Source of the DNA: Mycolicibacterium arabiense | Lineage (GTDB): Bacteria > Actinomycetota > Actinomycetes > Mycobacteriales > Mycobacteriaceae | NCBI RefSeq assembly: GCF_010731815.2 | Contig: NZ_AP022593.1 | Location: 3,906,001 to 3,970,000 of the forward strand | DNA length: 64,000 nucleotides | Reading direction: 5' to 3' | In this document: positions 16,960 through 25,585 of the stretch, one piece after another | How the letters are laid out: every line of letters starts with the position of its first letter | How positions within the stretch are numbered: the first letter of the stretch is position 1 | The notes under the pieces: generated by a model | The model's database searches: none | The model's input: the letters and a program-made list of their open reading frames with translations, nothing else | What the model was told of the DNA's origin: nothing | Position numbers and translations under genes: made by a program

Positions 16960-17895
16960 CTAGCGGAGCCGACCCGCGAGTGCGACGCCCAGCGCCCGGC
17001 CCGACAGCCAGGCCGATTCGACCCTCGGCGCACCCGACGGGCACCAGGAATCACCACAGAGCCCGAGCGGCCTTCCGCCCAGCGAGGTGAGCCCGAATGC
17101 ATCGTCGCCGTGCGTCCCCGACGGCTTGGCGAAGGTCCAGCGGTGCGCGTGCGTCCACTGCGGTTCGACGTCGACGCCCAGGGCCCGGCGCAGCGCCTCG
17201 AGCACCGGTGCCGCTGCGCCGGGCGGGTTCTCGAGGTGTGCCCGCGCCCGTTGGGCGGTGGTGTGCGCGACCAGCACGGCAGCGCCGTCGCCACGCCGTG
17301 AGCCGTCGTCGGCGACGAAGGCGATGTCCGGATCGTCGTTGACGAATGCCGCGTCAGGTAGCTGCCAGCAGTGCCGTTCCCACCCCGCCGCGACGGCGAT
17401 GACGGGTTCATAGGACACCCAGTCCGCGGCGTCGGGCGCCAGTCGCGCTGCCTGCGGATCGGGCATCGCCAGCACCACGGCGTCGTGATCCAGCTCGTCG
17501 AGCGAGCCGACCTCGGTGGTGAGGCGGACCTCGGCGGGCAGCGTCGCCCGGACCAGTGAGCGGAGCCCGTCGGGTGTCGCGTAGCGCATCGGACCCTCCG
17601 ACCTGCGGTGGCCGTCGGAGGAGAACACGTCGAAGGCGTCGGTCCACGGCCGCGCCAGCCCATCGGTCACCCAGCGGTCGACCACGGCGCTGAAGAGGGG
17701 CTCCTTGGCGGTGAAGTACGCCGCGCCCACGTCGACCCGCCGACCCTGCACGGTGGGCGACGCCATCCGGCCGCCCGGCGCCCTGCCCCGCTCGATCAGG
17801 TCGACCGCGACGCCGTGGTCGAGCAACGCCTGCGCGCAGGACGCACCCGAGAGGCCCGCTCCGACGACCGCGACACGTTGTGACACGGGTCCCAC
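16960..17895 (-). CDS. Renalase-like FAD-dependent oxidoreductase
   Basis: 311 residues from GTG 17895, chosen because AGGAGG lies 8 bp upstream; a later GTG at 17886 is too far from it. VAVVGAGLSGASCAQAL near the N-terminus binds FAD, and ERGRAPGGRMAS follows, as in renalase-type NAD(P)/FAD amine oxidoreductases. The protein is shorter than flavin amine oxidases (about 450 residues). The substrate is unknown. Convergent with the repeat membrane protein. Confidence 0.78.
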   Translation of the reverse strand: MGPVSQRVAVVGAGLSGASCAQALLDHGVAVDLIERGRAPGGRMASPTVQGRRVDVGAAYFTAKEPLFSAVVDRWVTDGLARPWTDAFDVFSSDGHRRSEGPMRYATPDGLRSLVRATLPAEVRLTTEVGSLDELDHDAVVLAMPDPQAARLAPDAADWVSYEPVIAVAAGWERHCWQLPDAAFVNDDPDIAFVADDGSRRGDGAAVLVAHTTAQRARAHLENPPGAAAPVLEALRRALGVDVEPQWTHAHRWTFAKPSGTHGDDAFGLTSLGGRPLGLCGDSWCPSGAPRVESAWLSGRALGVALAGRLR

Positions 17896-17999
17896 GGTAG
17901 ACACCTCCTGTAACACCTGAGCGGCAAGTCGACGATGAACCGTCTGACGCGGCAGCGCCACCGAGCACGGCCTGCCGCCAGGGTTGGAGGGAACTCGAA

Positions 18000-18842
18000 G
18001 TGATTCGTCGTCTTGGCATGGCCGTCGTCGTGGCCGGTGTGGCCCTCGGTGGGCTGGCCACCGGCACTGCTGCCGCCGCACCCGCCGGCCCGGCCGGATG
18101 CGCCGACTTCCACTGGATGGGCGCTGCCGGCTCCGGTCAGCGCGACGGTGCGAAGCTGACGCAGAACGGCGGGATGGGCGACGTCGTCTACCAGTCCTAC
18201 GAGCAACTCGAGTCCGAACTCGCCGCGAGCGGCTACACGATGACCGCTGAGGCCGTGCAGTACCCGGCCGCGCCGGTCCCGCTCGACGGCGGCATCGGCG
18301 GCTGGCTGGGTTTCATGGACAGCGTCAAGGTCGGCACCGACGCGACCGCAGCACAGTTCGAGGCGTTCACCGAGCGGTGCCCGAACACGAAGGTCGTCCT
18401 TGCCGGCTACTCCCAGGGCGCCATGGTGGTGCACCGCAACCTCTACGACCTCGCCGATGATCCGCATGTCGCGGCGGCGCTGCTGGTCGCCGACGGTGAC
18501 CGCCTGCCCGTAGACACCACCATCCCGATGGGTTCGGCGGCCGTCGCCCCGGGCATCGGGCACGGCGTCGCGCAGGAGCACTCGTTCCTGGCCGACACGA
18601 ACACCTCGCCGCTTCCGCCTGCGATCGGCGCGCGCACGATCAGCGTGTGCGACGTCGGCGACCCGGTCTGCGACTACGACCCGGCCACCAGTGAATTGAC
18701 GGCGACCGACCTCGCGATCCACACCGCCTACGCGCCCGCCGAAAGCGGCGCCCACGCATGGGGCGCACCGCTCTACCAGCTGGTGATGAACGCGGCTGCC
18801 GCGCCGAGCGCGGACGTGTCGCTCAGCGCGCAGGGCGGCTGA
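18000..18842 (+). CDS. Secreted cutinase-like serine esterase
   Basis: 280 residues from GTG 18000, with GGAGG 9-10 bp upstream. Residues 1-26 are a signal peptide ending in Ala-rich sequence. The nucleophile is in GYSQGAM, preceded by RCPNTKVVLA; the acid is probably in VCDVGDPVCD and the His in AIHTAY, as in mycobacterial cutinase-like proteins. These hydrolyse esters or lipids in the envelope or medium. Its stop and that of the convergent SPL-like gene are enclosed in the 10-bp palindrome TGACCGGTCA. Confidence 0.82.
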   Translation: MIRRLGMAVVVAGVALGGLATGTAAAAPAGPAGCADFHWMGAAGSGQRDGAKLTQNGGMGDVVYQSYEQLESELAASGYTMTAEAVQYPAAPVPLDGGIGGWLGFMDSVKVGTDATAAQFEAFTERCPNTKVVLAGYSQGAMVVHRNLYDLADDPHVAAALLVADGDRLPVDTTIPMGSAAVAPGIGHGVAQEHSFLADTNTSPLPPAIGARTISVCDVGDPVCDYDPATSELTATDLAIHTAYAPAESGAHAWGAPLYQLVMNAAAAPSADVSLSAQGG

Positions 18843-18846
18843 CCGG

Positions 18847-19941
18847 TCAGGTCCAGTACAGCGTCCGCGCGGCGGGCAGCGTGGCGGCCAACTCGGCTGC
18901 GAACCACGACTTGAGGTCGGCCATCGTCTCCTTCGGATAGACGTACTTCGCCGAGCCGTACTTGCCGAACTTCCGGGTACGCGAACCCTCGTCCATCTCC
19001 AGCTTGGTGCGGGGATACCAGCTCGTCAGCACGTCCTTGCTGCCCGCCGTGAACCGGTGGGTGATGCACTCGACGGTCAGGTCGAGGTCGGGAACGTCGG
19101 CCACCGCGGCGGCGACGTCGGCGAGCAACCGGCCGTAACCCTCCCGCCAATCGGGGATCGGCATGATCGGGGCGATGGTGAGCCCCACCCGGTATCCCGC
19201 CAGCGCCAGGCTGCGCAGGGCGACGATGCGCCTGGGCAACCGTGCCGTCCCTCCCTCGAACCGGCCCGCGACCTCGTCGGCGTTCACCGATACCCGCACC
19301 CGGGTGCGGCCGTGATGCGGCAGGTCGAGCAGCGGTGCGACGTTGTCGTACTTGGTCGTGAAGCGCAGCCCGACGGGTGAGGCCCAGTCATGCTCGCCGA
19401 CGTGGGCGATCGTCGTCGACAGCGACCCCGTGAGGTGTTCCAGCGCGAGGGGGTCGGTGTAGCAGGACGCCTCGAAGGTGGTGCCCTCGTCGGCTCGGTC
19501 GTCGGACGCCGACGTGATGGTGCCGCGGCCGACATGCCCGTCCATCTCCGAGAGGATCTCCGGCAGGTTGGCGTACACGCGGGTGATCGGCGGCCCGGAC
19601 AGCGAGCCGGCCAGATAGCAGTACTGACAGTGCCCGGGGCAACCCTCGGCGAGGTCGATGCGCCAGTCCGCGCTGGGCGGGATGGGCTGCAGCTTTCGCT
19701 TCGACGGCGGTGCGACCACGACCGCCAACGTGCGCTTGGCCAGAGCATAGGTGGCCCGGTCGTCCTCGCCGCGAGACGTCGGGAGCCGGTCGCCGGACAG
19801 CAACTGGATGTCGGGGACACCTGCCGCCTCGCACCGCGCCACGATCTCCGCGCCGTGGGGCAGTTCGGCTGCCGACCTGGTGACCAGGACGCGGGCCGGG
19901 GTCCAGAGGGTGGGGGTGGTGGACGTGGTGGCTGAGGTCAT
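18847..19941 (-). CDS. Spore photoproduct lyase-like radical SAM protein
   Basis: 364 residues from ATG 19941. GCPGHCQYCYLAG near residue 100 is the CxxxCxxC iron-sulfur site of radical SAM enzymes. DWRIDLAEGCPG and KYDNVAPLLDLPH fit the SPL/PF-type family. Spore photoproduct lyase repairs a thymine dimer of spores; mycobacterial members are of unknown substrate because these bacteria do not make that photoproduct in the usual way. It may be a DNA-repair or modification enzyme. Confidence 0.82.
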   Translation of the reverse strand: MTSATTSTTPTLWTPARVLVTRSAAELPHGAEIVARCEAAGVPDIQLLSGDRLPTSRGEDDRATYALAKRTLAVVVAPPSKRKLQPIPPSADWRIDLAEGCPGHCQYCYLAGSLSGPPITRVYANLPEILSEMDGHVGRGTITSASDDRADEGTTFEASCYTDPLALEHLTGSLSTTIAHVGEHDWASPVGLRFTTKYDNVAPLLDLPHHGRTRVRVSVNADEVAGRFEGGTARLPRRIVALRSLALAGYRVGLTIAPIMPIPDWREGYGRLLADVAAAVADVPDLDLTVECITHRFTAGSKDVLTSWYPRTKLEMDEGSRTRKFGKYGSAKYVYPKETMADLKSWFAAELAATLPAARTLYWT

Positions 19942-20059
19942 CGTGCTCGGTTCAACGAGTGTGATCTTGACGCTGTTCCGGCAGCACGTGTGGTGTGTCC
20001 TACCCCGATGTCACTGGTCGAAGTGTTTGGAATGGCGAAGTAGGGGCAGCCTGCCTCTC

Positions 20060-20746
20060 GTGTCCGAGCCTAGGAGTCACGATCTCGCCGTGCGCATGGC
20101 CGAACTGGCTCGCGCCGTCGCGGCGCCCCGCTCCGCCGAGGAGATCTTCTCGGAGGTGACGGAGGCCGCAGTGGAGCTGATCCCCGGTGTGGACACCGCA
20201 GGCATCCTGCTGATCACCAAGGGCGGAAAGTTCGAATCCCACGCTGGGACTACCGATCTGCCGCACGAACTCGACGCACTTCAGCACATGCTGAAGGAGG
20301 GGCCGTGCATGGACGCCGCGCTCGACGACGTCATGCTCCGCACCGAGGACTTCCGGAACGAGATGCGGTGGCCCGCCTACTCGGCGGCCGTGGCGAATCT
20401 GGGTGTCCTGAGCGGAATGTCGTTCCGGCTGTACACGAACGAGCGAACCGCGGGTGCACTCAACCTCTTCGGCTTCGAGCCCATGAACTGGACCGTCGAT
20501 CAGCAGACCGTCGGGTCGGTGCTCGCCGCTCATGCTGCCGCGGCGATCATCGCCAATCGTCAGGGTGAGCAACTCCACTCGGCCCTCAACACGAGGGATC
20601 GAATCGGCCAGGCCAAGGGCATCATCATGGAGCGTTTCGGGGTCGACGACATGCGGGCGTTCGACATGCTGCGTCGACTCTCCCAGGAAAGCAATACTCC
20701 GCTGGTAGAGGTCGCCGAAGGCGTCGTCAACACACGCGGCAGCTGA
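20060..20746 (+). CDS. GAF-ANTAR antitermination regulator
   Basis: 228 residues from GTG 20060; GTG 20090 and ATG 20096 are alternatives with no clear ribosome site to choose. Residues ~20-165 are a GAF domain including EGPCMDAALDD and the start of an ANTAR domain at about residue 175 is RIGQAKGIIMERFGVDDMRAF. ANTAR domains bind paired-hexaloop RNA hairpins to prevent termination. A second GAF-ANTAR gene lies convergently 0.3 kb away. The ligand and RNA targets are unknown. Confidence 0.85.
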   Translation: MSEPRSHDLAVRMAELARAVAAPRSAEEIFSEVTEAAVELIPGVDTAGILLITKGGKFESHAGTTDLPHELDALQHMLKEGPCMDAALDDVMLRTEDFRNEMRWPAYSAAVANLGVLSGMSFRLYTNERTAGALNLFGFEPMNWTVDQQTVGSVLAAHAAAAIIANRQGEQLHSALNTRDRIGQAKGIIMERFGVDDMRAFDMLRRLSQESNTPLVEVAEGVVNTRGS

Positions 20747-20752
20747 CTTGGG

Positions 20753-21058
20753 CTACGACGTCTCGTCACGCTCGTCGGTCGGCTCCTCGAGACGTGCCTG
20801 CACGAAGTCGTCGCTGTAGGGCGCGCGGGGCGGGGCGATCTCGTCGAGCCGTTCGTTGATCACGTGGGCGACGACGTCGTGCTGGATCGGCGGCAGCGCG
20901 ATCGCCCCGTTGAGGTAGGCGTCGAGTTCGAATCGTCCCGCCTCCCCACCCATGCTGAAGTACCGCAGCCACAACTCGTCGACGGTGAGGCTGGCCGCCT
21001 CGAGTGCCATCTGGAAGCGTGCGTTCAGGCCGTGCTGTGTCGTCACGAGTTCACTCAT
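20753..21058 (-). CDS. Small hypothetical protein downstream of GAF-ANTAR gene
   Basis: 101 residues from ATG 21058, overlapping the 3' end of the GAF-ANTAR gene by 8 bp, so it is co-transcribed and coupled. It is acidic and soluble, with VDELWLRYFSMGGEAG in the middle and RAPYSDDFVQARLEE near the end. I do not recognise the family. Its place directly after a GAF-ANTAR gene suggests it works in the same response. Confidence 0.65.
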   Translation of the reverse strand: MSELVTTQHGLNARFQMALEAASLTVDELWLRYFSMGGEAGRFELDAYLNGAIALPPIQHDVVAHVINERLDEIAPPRAPYSDDFVQARLEEPTDERDETS

Positions 21059-21767
21059 CCGTAACGGAGTCGACGACGGATTCGGCGACGTCGCGCAGTG
21101 ATCGTCGCGTCCTGTGGGAGTCGGCCATGAGTTCGCGGAGCGCATCCTCGGAACTCACCTGGCGGCGCGCCATCACGATTCCGCGCGCCGTGGCCACGAC
21201 GTCACGGATGCGCAGCGTCTCCTTGAGGCTGTCGCTGACGCGGGTTGCGGCTTCGACCGTCTGGACGTTCCCGACGAAGATCGCCGCTTGCTCGCCGAAG
21301 CGCCGCAGCAGGTCTTCGTCTTGCTCGTCGAACGCGTCGAGTTGTGTCGAGTAGACCTTCATCGCGCCGTAGGCCTTGTCTGCGTGGATCAGCGGTGCGC
21401 TGAGGAACGAGCGCATGCCCAGCTCCCGGGCCCGCGGAACCCATGCGGGCCAACGGCCTTCGTCTTCCCTGCCGTCGGACCGGAACGCCGCCAGCTCCCG
21501 CCACGAACTGAGGCAGGGGCCCTGATCGAGGTCGTACTGCAGGTCGTCGAGGCGCTCGACCAACGGATCCGTCGCCGCCGAGGAAGTGCGCTTGCCGTCG
21601 GCGGACAACAGGCTGATGCCGGCACCGATGCTGTTGCCGATGGTGTTGGCAGTCAGCGACGTGAGGGTCTCCAGGGCACTCTTCACCGTCGCCTCGGTGA
21701 GGAGGATTCCCGATAGATGCGCGAAGACGGCCGCCAGTTCGTCGGCGGGGGTGGGTCCTGCGGTCAC
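21051..21767 (-). CDS. GAF-ANTAR antitermination regulator, second copy
   Basis: 238 residues from GTG 21767; AAGGA lies 10 bp upstream, and the longer open frame above it has no sign of translation. Residues ~20-165 are GAF-like with LDQGPCLSSW and AYGAMKVYSTQ. The ANTAR domain is at the C-terminus, with RDVVATARGIVMARRQVSSEDAL and a Ser/Arg-rich last helix. Sequence differs enough from the neighbour at 20060 to suggest different signals. A weak SigF-like promoter (CGTTT, 15 bp, TGGTAC) lies about 55 bp upstream. Confidence 0.82.
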   Translation of the reverse strand: MTAGPTPADELAAVFAHLSGILLTEATVKSALETLTSLTANTIGNSIGAGISLLSADGKRTSSAATDPLVERLDDLQYDLDQGPCLSSWRELAAFRSDGREDEGRWPAWVPRARELGMRSFLSAPLIHADKAYGAMKVYSTQLDAFDEQDEDLLRRFGEQAAIFVGNVQTVEAATRVSDSLKETLRIRDVVATARGIVMARRQVSSEDALRELMADSHRTRRSLRDVAESVVDSVTDE

Positions 21768-21918
21768 TGAACGATCATCCTTCTGAACTACCGGTGTTTG
21801 CCTGGGAAACGCCGGGACGAATGGGTACCACCGCCGCTGATCCGCAAACGTCAGGGCCCGTTCGTCTTTGGGGGACGCCGATCGAGGGTAGTACCCGAGG
21901 TGACGAAGGAGAGAAATC

Positions 21919-22056
21919 ATGCCGAAGGATTCATCGCACGACGAACAAGAGGCCAAGATCGATCCGCCAGGGCCCGTGGATCATGGCCGCGAGGGCGGCA
22001 TGGCGACTCGAGAACTGGCGCCGGAACTCACCGAAACCGACCGCGACGACGAGTAG
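21919..22056 (+). CDS. 45-residue acidic micro-protein
   Basis: ATG 21919 has an excellent AAGGAGAG ribosome site 6 bp upstream, and the frame ends at TAG 22054-22056. The product is highly charged: MPKDSSHDEQEAKIDPPGPV followed by a Gly-rich centre and an acidic end TETDRDDE. No domain recognised. Upstream, TCTTT, 16 bp and GGGTAG could be a weak SigF promoter. It lies between a GAF-ANTAR gene (divergent) and the SQR-like gene (convergent). Small size and strong ribosome site argue that it is real. Confidence 0.6.
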   Translation: MPKDSSHDEQEAKIDPPGPVDHGREGGMATRELAPELTETDRDDE

Positions 22057-22062
22057 CCGGTA

Positions 22063-23223
22063 TCAGACCCGGCCCTTCAAGATCAGGTTCCAGTACGTCT
22101 GGGGCAGCCCGTACCGGTCGAACGCCCACGCGACGCGCCTCGGCTTGAGCGGGTCAACGAAGGACGGCAGTGACGACGTCACCTTCCCTGAGCGGTCGAA
22201 CTCGCCTGCGATCAGTAGGTGCGCGTCGGTCGCGACCGGGGCGACCGTGTACCCGTCGTATCCGCTCATCGATCCGCCCGTACGGGCGGCGAGCACGTTG
22301 TCCACCAGGATCTTGACCTGTCGGCGCAGCGCCCCGCCGGACGGGTCCGTCTCGACACCGGCACCGTCGCCCACCGCCCAGACGTCGGGGTGGGTGCGGT
22401 GCCTGAACGTGCGGGGGTCGACATCGACGACGTCGTGCCGGTCGGAGTCGGTCAGGCCTGAGTTCGCGAGCCACGTCGGCCCGCGGAACGGGGGCACCAG
22501 GTGCAGCAGATCGTAGGACACGAGTCGTTCACCGTCCGGACCCGCGGCGGTCAGTTCGTTCCGTCCTGGATCGAGCGCGGTGACCGAGGTGCGGTGCAGC
22601 ACCTCGACATTCAGCTCTTCGAGGCAGCGGCTCAGCCGGACGTCGAGGTCGGGCACGTCGACGAGACCGGCCCGGTCGACGATCAAGGTGATGTCGATGT
22701 CGGCGAGGCGCCCGGCGCGCTTCCAGTGCGCGGCAGCGAGGAACAGCGGCTTGATGGTGGTCCCGGTGCAGCTGACCGGTGGCCGCGGAACGGTGAACAC
22801 CGCGCGCCCCGTCCGCATCTCTCGGACCAGGTCCCAGGTCTCCTCCGCATGGTCGAGGTAGTTGCTCGCCATGGCTGGGCTGCGCAGCGCTTCTGCGATG
22901 CCGGGAAGCGCCTCGTCGTCGGGCACCAACCCGGCGCCGAGGACGAGGTCCCGGTAACCGTGCACCCGGCCCGAGGCGAGGGTGACCGTGCGGGCGTCGG
23001 GGTCGACGGCCACCGCAGAGTCCTGAATCCACGTACAGCCCGTGGGCGTCACCGATCGCTGGGTCCGCTCGGCGGTGCGCAACGCCGCTTGGCCGCCGCC
23101 GACGTAGGACAGCAGCGGGCGGTAGGTGTGGACGAGTTGAGGTTCGACCACGGCAACGCTCGAGACGCCTTTGCGCAGGAACCGCGCCGCAGCGCTGATC
23201 CCGGCATTGCCGCCGCCGATCAC
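22063..23223 (-). CDS. Sulfide:quinone reductase-like flavoprotein
   Basis: 386 residues from GTG 23223. VIGGGNAGISAAARFL at the very start is the FAD site. PPVSCTGTTIKPLFLAAAHW matches the Cys-containing segment of SQR-type type II NADH dehydrogenase relatives, and DVWAVGDGAG near 300 is the second flavin motif. The start is awkward: the first beta-strand residues (SDVL) lie upstream of the only in-frame GTG, and AGGAGG lies about 35 bp before it with no standard start at the right distance. A CTG at 23283 that overlaps the upstream stop is possible. It would oxidise sulfide or another donor with quinone as acceptor. Confidence 0.75.
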   Translation of the reverse strand: MIGGGNAGISAAARFLRKGVSSVAVVEPQLVHTYRPLLSYVGGGQAALRTAERTQRSVTPTGCTWIQDSAVAVDPDARTVTLASGRVHGYRDLVLGAGLVPDDEALPGIAEALRSPAMASNYLDHAEETWDLVREMRTGRAVFTVPRPPVSCTGTTIKPLFLAAAHWKRAGRLADIDITLIVDRAGLVDVPDLDVRLSRCLEELNVEVLHRTSVTALDPGRNELTAAGPDGERLVSYDLLHLVPPFRGPTWLANSGLTDSDRHDVVDVDPRTFRHRTHPDVWAVGDGAGVETDPSGGALRRQVKILVDNVLAARTGGSMSGYDGYTVAPVATDAHLLIAGEFDRSGKVTSSLPSFVDPLKPRRVAWAFDRYGLPQTYWNLILKGRV

Positions 23224-23279
23224 CAGGACGTCGGACCACCCGTCAGGGCGGGTGGCCGACGCCTCCTGAGAGCTGATGT

Positions 23280-23561
23280 TCAGCGCCGCACGGTGTTACC
23301 GCGGCTGCTGCGCTTGCCGGTGATGCCGAGGTAGGCAGCGATAAGTATGACGGCCAAGATGACGCCGACCAAGAACGGAACGATCGCGAAGCCGTCATAA
23401 CCTAGTAGGTCGTAGGTCAACCAAGACCCGATAGTCGAGCCGAGGACACCGAGCAGAACCGTCACCACCACGCCGATGTTCTGCTTACCGGGCATGACCA
23501 GTCGGGCGAGGGCGCCCACGATGAGTCCGACGACGATGGCGCCGATGATTGTTCCGATCAC
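23280..23561 (-). CDS. GlsB/YeaQ/YmgE-type small membrane protein
   Basis: 93 residues from GTG 23561, with AGGAG 8 bp upstream. Three membrane helices with IIGAIVVGLIVGALARLVMP and the GVVVTVLLGVLGSTIGSWL segment of the transglycosylase-associated/YeaQ family, which are general stress proteins of unknown mechanism. Same strand as the SQR-like gene, 56 bp apart, so probably co-transcribed. A weak SigF-like pair (GGGGT, 16 bp, GGGTAC) lies upstream. Confidence 0.85.
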   Translation of the reverse strand: MIGTIIGAIVVGLIVGALARLVMPGKQNIGVVVTVLLGVLGSTIGSWLTYDLLGYDGFAIVPFLVGVILAVILIAAYLGITGKRSSRGNTVRR

Positions 23562-23659
23562 GACTTACTCCTGAAGGTAGGTCAGCGGAACCGCTCCGCT
23601 GTGCAGGCACCGAAGTACCCGGTTTCAGTGGCGGATACCCCTGCCCAAGCGAACGTCTT

Positions 23660-24388
23660 CTAGGCGCCGCCTTCTGTCGAGGTGCGGGCCATGACGCCGA
23701 GGCCGGCGAGGATCAACTCCAAGGATGCCTCGAACGACGACTCGAGCATCATCGAACGCAGGTGGTGGGCGGCGGCTTCGGCGTGCGGGGTGTCGTCGGG
23801 TGTCAGTCTCTCGGGTAGTCCGCGCCACGTGTCGTGGTCGGCGTCCTGGATCTGCTGCGGCAGCGCCGTGAACGCGCCGTCGAGCATCGCTTGACCGAGC
23901 AGGAAGTCCGACAGCGACCTGAACCATCGCGTCGCCGCCTCCACGTCGAACCCGCCGTCGCGCAGCAGCCCGATCGTGATCTCGACGGCGCGTATCTCGT
24001 TGGGCAGTCCGGTGGTTCGGGTGGCGATCGCCGTTCCGGTGAGCGGAAACTCGTTGGCGTACACGCGGTACAGCGCCCGTGCCAGGTTGGCAAGCGAGGT
24101 GAGCCAGTCGTCCGTGGGCGTCCAGCGGTCGAGCGCAATGCCGATCATCCGGTCGGCGACTGCGAGCAGGACGTCGTCGATCCCGGTGAAGTAGCGGTAG
24201 AGCGCGGTCGGGTCGGCGCCGACCGCCGCGGCGAGCGTGCGAGCGCTCAGCACCCCCACGCCCCGCATCTCGATCAGGTTCACCGCCGAGTCGATGTAGA
24301 CGTCGCGGGACAGGTCGGTCCCGGATCGCGTCCGCCTGCGGCGCTTGCCCGTAGCAGGCTGCCGATTCGGCGTCGTCGCCTCGGTCAT
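23660..24388 (-). CDS. TetR-family regulator
   Basis: 242 residues from ATG 24388, with AAGGGGA upstream. Basic N-terminus (GKRRRRTRSG), then a helix-turn-helix with SARTLAAAVGADPTALYRYF. The C-terminal part is a TetR_C-type ligand domain. A strong palindrome lies directly upstream of its ribosome site, so autorepression is likely; the divergent small gene at 24470 shares the region and may be controlled too. Confidence 0.85.
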   Translation of the reverse strand: MTEATTPNRQPATGKRRRRTRSGTDLSRDVYIDSAVNLIEMRGVGVLSARTLAAAVGADPTALYRYFTGIDDVLLAVADRMIGIALDRWTPTDDWLTSLANLARALYRVYANEFPLTGTAIATRTTGLPNEIRAVEITIGLLRDGGFDVEAATRWFRSLSDFLLGQAMLDGAFTALPQQIQDADHDTWRGLPERLTPDDTPHAEAAAHHLRSMMLESSFEASLELILAGLGVMARTSTEGGA

Positions 24389-24396
24389 CTCGGTCC

Positions 24397-24424
24397 CCTT
24401 ATGTCAACACCGTTGACCATAAGG
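24397..24424. promoter_or_regulatory. TetR operator with GTCAACACCGTTGAC core
   Basis: GTCAAC, three bases, GTTGAC is a perfect core. It extends on both sides to CCTTAT/ATAAGG with a one-base offset in the left arm. It lies between the TetR start and the divergent hypothetical gene. Confidence 0.75.
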
Positions 24425-24469
24425 CACCCGATGTCGGAATGTGGTCGAGACGACTAGGGGGCCGTAGCA

Positions 24470-24733
24470 GTGGATGACGCACGCGTACGCGAGATCGAGC
24501 GCATCGCCGGCGAAGGCGGATACGTCAGCTATCGCGTCCGGCTCCAGACCCCGTCGGGCCCGCGCGACGTGACCTTTAGCGGCAACATCTTCGTCGGTCC
24601 CGTGGCAGTCACGGCGGACACCGACGGGCAGTGGGCCGACGAGGTGATCGACGACCCCCGCCGGTTCGGTGAGTTCTACTCGCCGGATTGGGTACGGCGC
24701 TACGTCGCGACGCGGCAACTGGCAGCCGGCTAG
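24470..24733 (+). CDS. Small hypothetical protein divergent from TetR
   Basis: 87 residues from GTG 24470, with AGGGGG 8 bp upstream. A soluble, mixed-charge protein with YRVRLQTPSGPRDVTFSGN and a C-terminal FGEFYSPDWVRRYVATRQL. No family recognised. Control by the neighbouring TetR is suggested by the operator between them. Confidence 0.65.
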   Translation: MDDARVREIERIAGEGGYVSYRVRLQTPSGPRDVTFSGNIFVGPVAVTADTDGQWADEVIDDPRRFGEFYSPDWVRRYVATRQLAAG

Positions 24734-24799
24734 CTCGGCGTTGCTGTCTGCGGGTGCCTCACTCGAGCCAACGACGTCACCGGCCGGACCGCGTCACGC

Positions 24800-24825
24800 G
24801 GTTTGACCAGTTCAGCCTCGGGTAT
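24800..24825 (+). promoter_or_regulatory. SigF promoter GGTTT-N15-GGGTAT
   Basis: An exact match to the mycobacterial SigF consensus (-35 GGTTT, 15-bp spacer, -10 GGGTAT). The predicted start near 24832 leaves a leader of about 45 bases before the cutinase-like gene. Confidence 0.8.
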
Positions 24826-24876
24826 TGATCGCGTGGGCGGCATCCGTCGCCGGAACGCGTGAAGAGGAGTTCCCGA

Positions 24877-25584
24877 ATGACAGGTCGACGATTCGTTCGC
24901 TCACTGGCGATGGCGGCCACCGGTGTCTGGGCCGTGACGCTGGGTGCGCTCGCTCCGGCGGCCTCCGCCGAGCCGGTGCCCTGCCCCGATGCCGAGGTGA
25001 TCTTCGCCCGCGGTACCGCTGAACAGCCAGGCGTGGGCGGCGTCGGCCAACAGTTCCTCGACTCGGTACGCGTACAGGCCGGCGGTCGGTCGGTCGGCGA
25101 ATACGCCGTCAACTATGCCGCTGGCAGCAACTTCGACGACCGCGAGGCGTTCGCGCGGACCGTCATCGACGGCGTCCGCGACGAGGGGCAGCGCGTCGAG
25201 TTCATGGCGGCCAACTGCCCCAACACCCGGCTGATCCTGGGGGGCTACTCCCAGGGCGCCGTCGTCACCGGCTTCACGACGTCGGCGTCGGTGCCCGCGG
25301 GCGTGCCCGCCGACTTGGTTCCCGCGCCGCTGTCGGCGGAGGTCGCCGACAACGTCGCCGCAGTGGTGCTGTTCGGCAAGCCGTCGGGACAGTTCCTGGA
25401 CAAGTACGGCGCGCCCGCCATCGAGATCGGCCCGCTGTTCCAGCCCAAGACGCTCGACCTGTGCAACGCCGGCGACAACATCTGCGAGGGCAACTTCAAC
25501 GGGCTGCCCTCGATCGCTCACGGCCTGTACGGCCCGAGTGGTCTGGTGAACCAAGGCGCCGCCTACGCGGTCGGCCGCCTCTGA
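24877..25584 (+). CDS. Secreted cutinase-like esterase, SigF-type promoter
   Basis: 235 residues from ATG 24877, with GAGGAG 7 bp upstream. Residues 1-31 are a signal peptide ending PAASA. It then has the full cutinase pattern: CPDAEVIFARGTAE, NCPNTRLILGGYSQGAVV with the nucleophile Ser, LDLCNAGDNIC with the acid, and the His in IAHGLYG. Mycobacterial cutinase-like proteins cleave esters and phospholipids at the cell surface. The exact SigF promoter places it in the stationary-phase/stress regulon. Stop overlaps closely with the convergent polymerase gene. Confidence 0.9.
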   Translation: MTGRRFVRSLAMAATGVWAVTLGALAPAASAEPVPCPDAEVIFARGTAEQPGVGGVGQQFLDSVRVQAGGRSVGEYAVNYAAGSNFDDREAFARTVIDGVRDEGQRVEFMAANCPNTRLILGGYSQGAVVTGFTTSASVPAGVPADLVPAPLSAEVADNVAAVVLFGKPSGQFLDKYGAPAIEIGPLFQPKTLDLCNAGDNICEGNFNGLPSIAHGLYGPSGLVNQGAAYAVGRL

Positions 25585-25585
25585 G

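Noticed and set aside
19990..20012. SigF promoter upstream of the SPL-like gene (GGGTAG on the minus strand)
   Set aside because: No GTTT-like -35 lies 15-17 bp upstream.
23590..23650. SigF promoter for the YeaQ-type gene
   Set aside because: GGGTAC is good but the -35 (GGGGT) matches only three of five bases; left as a weak possibility in the gene entry.
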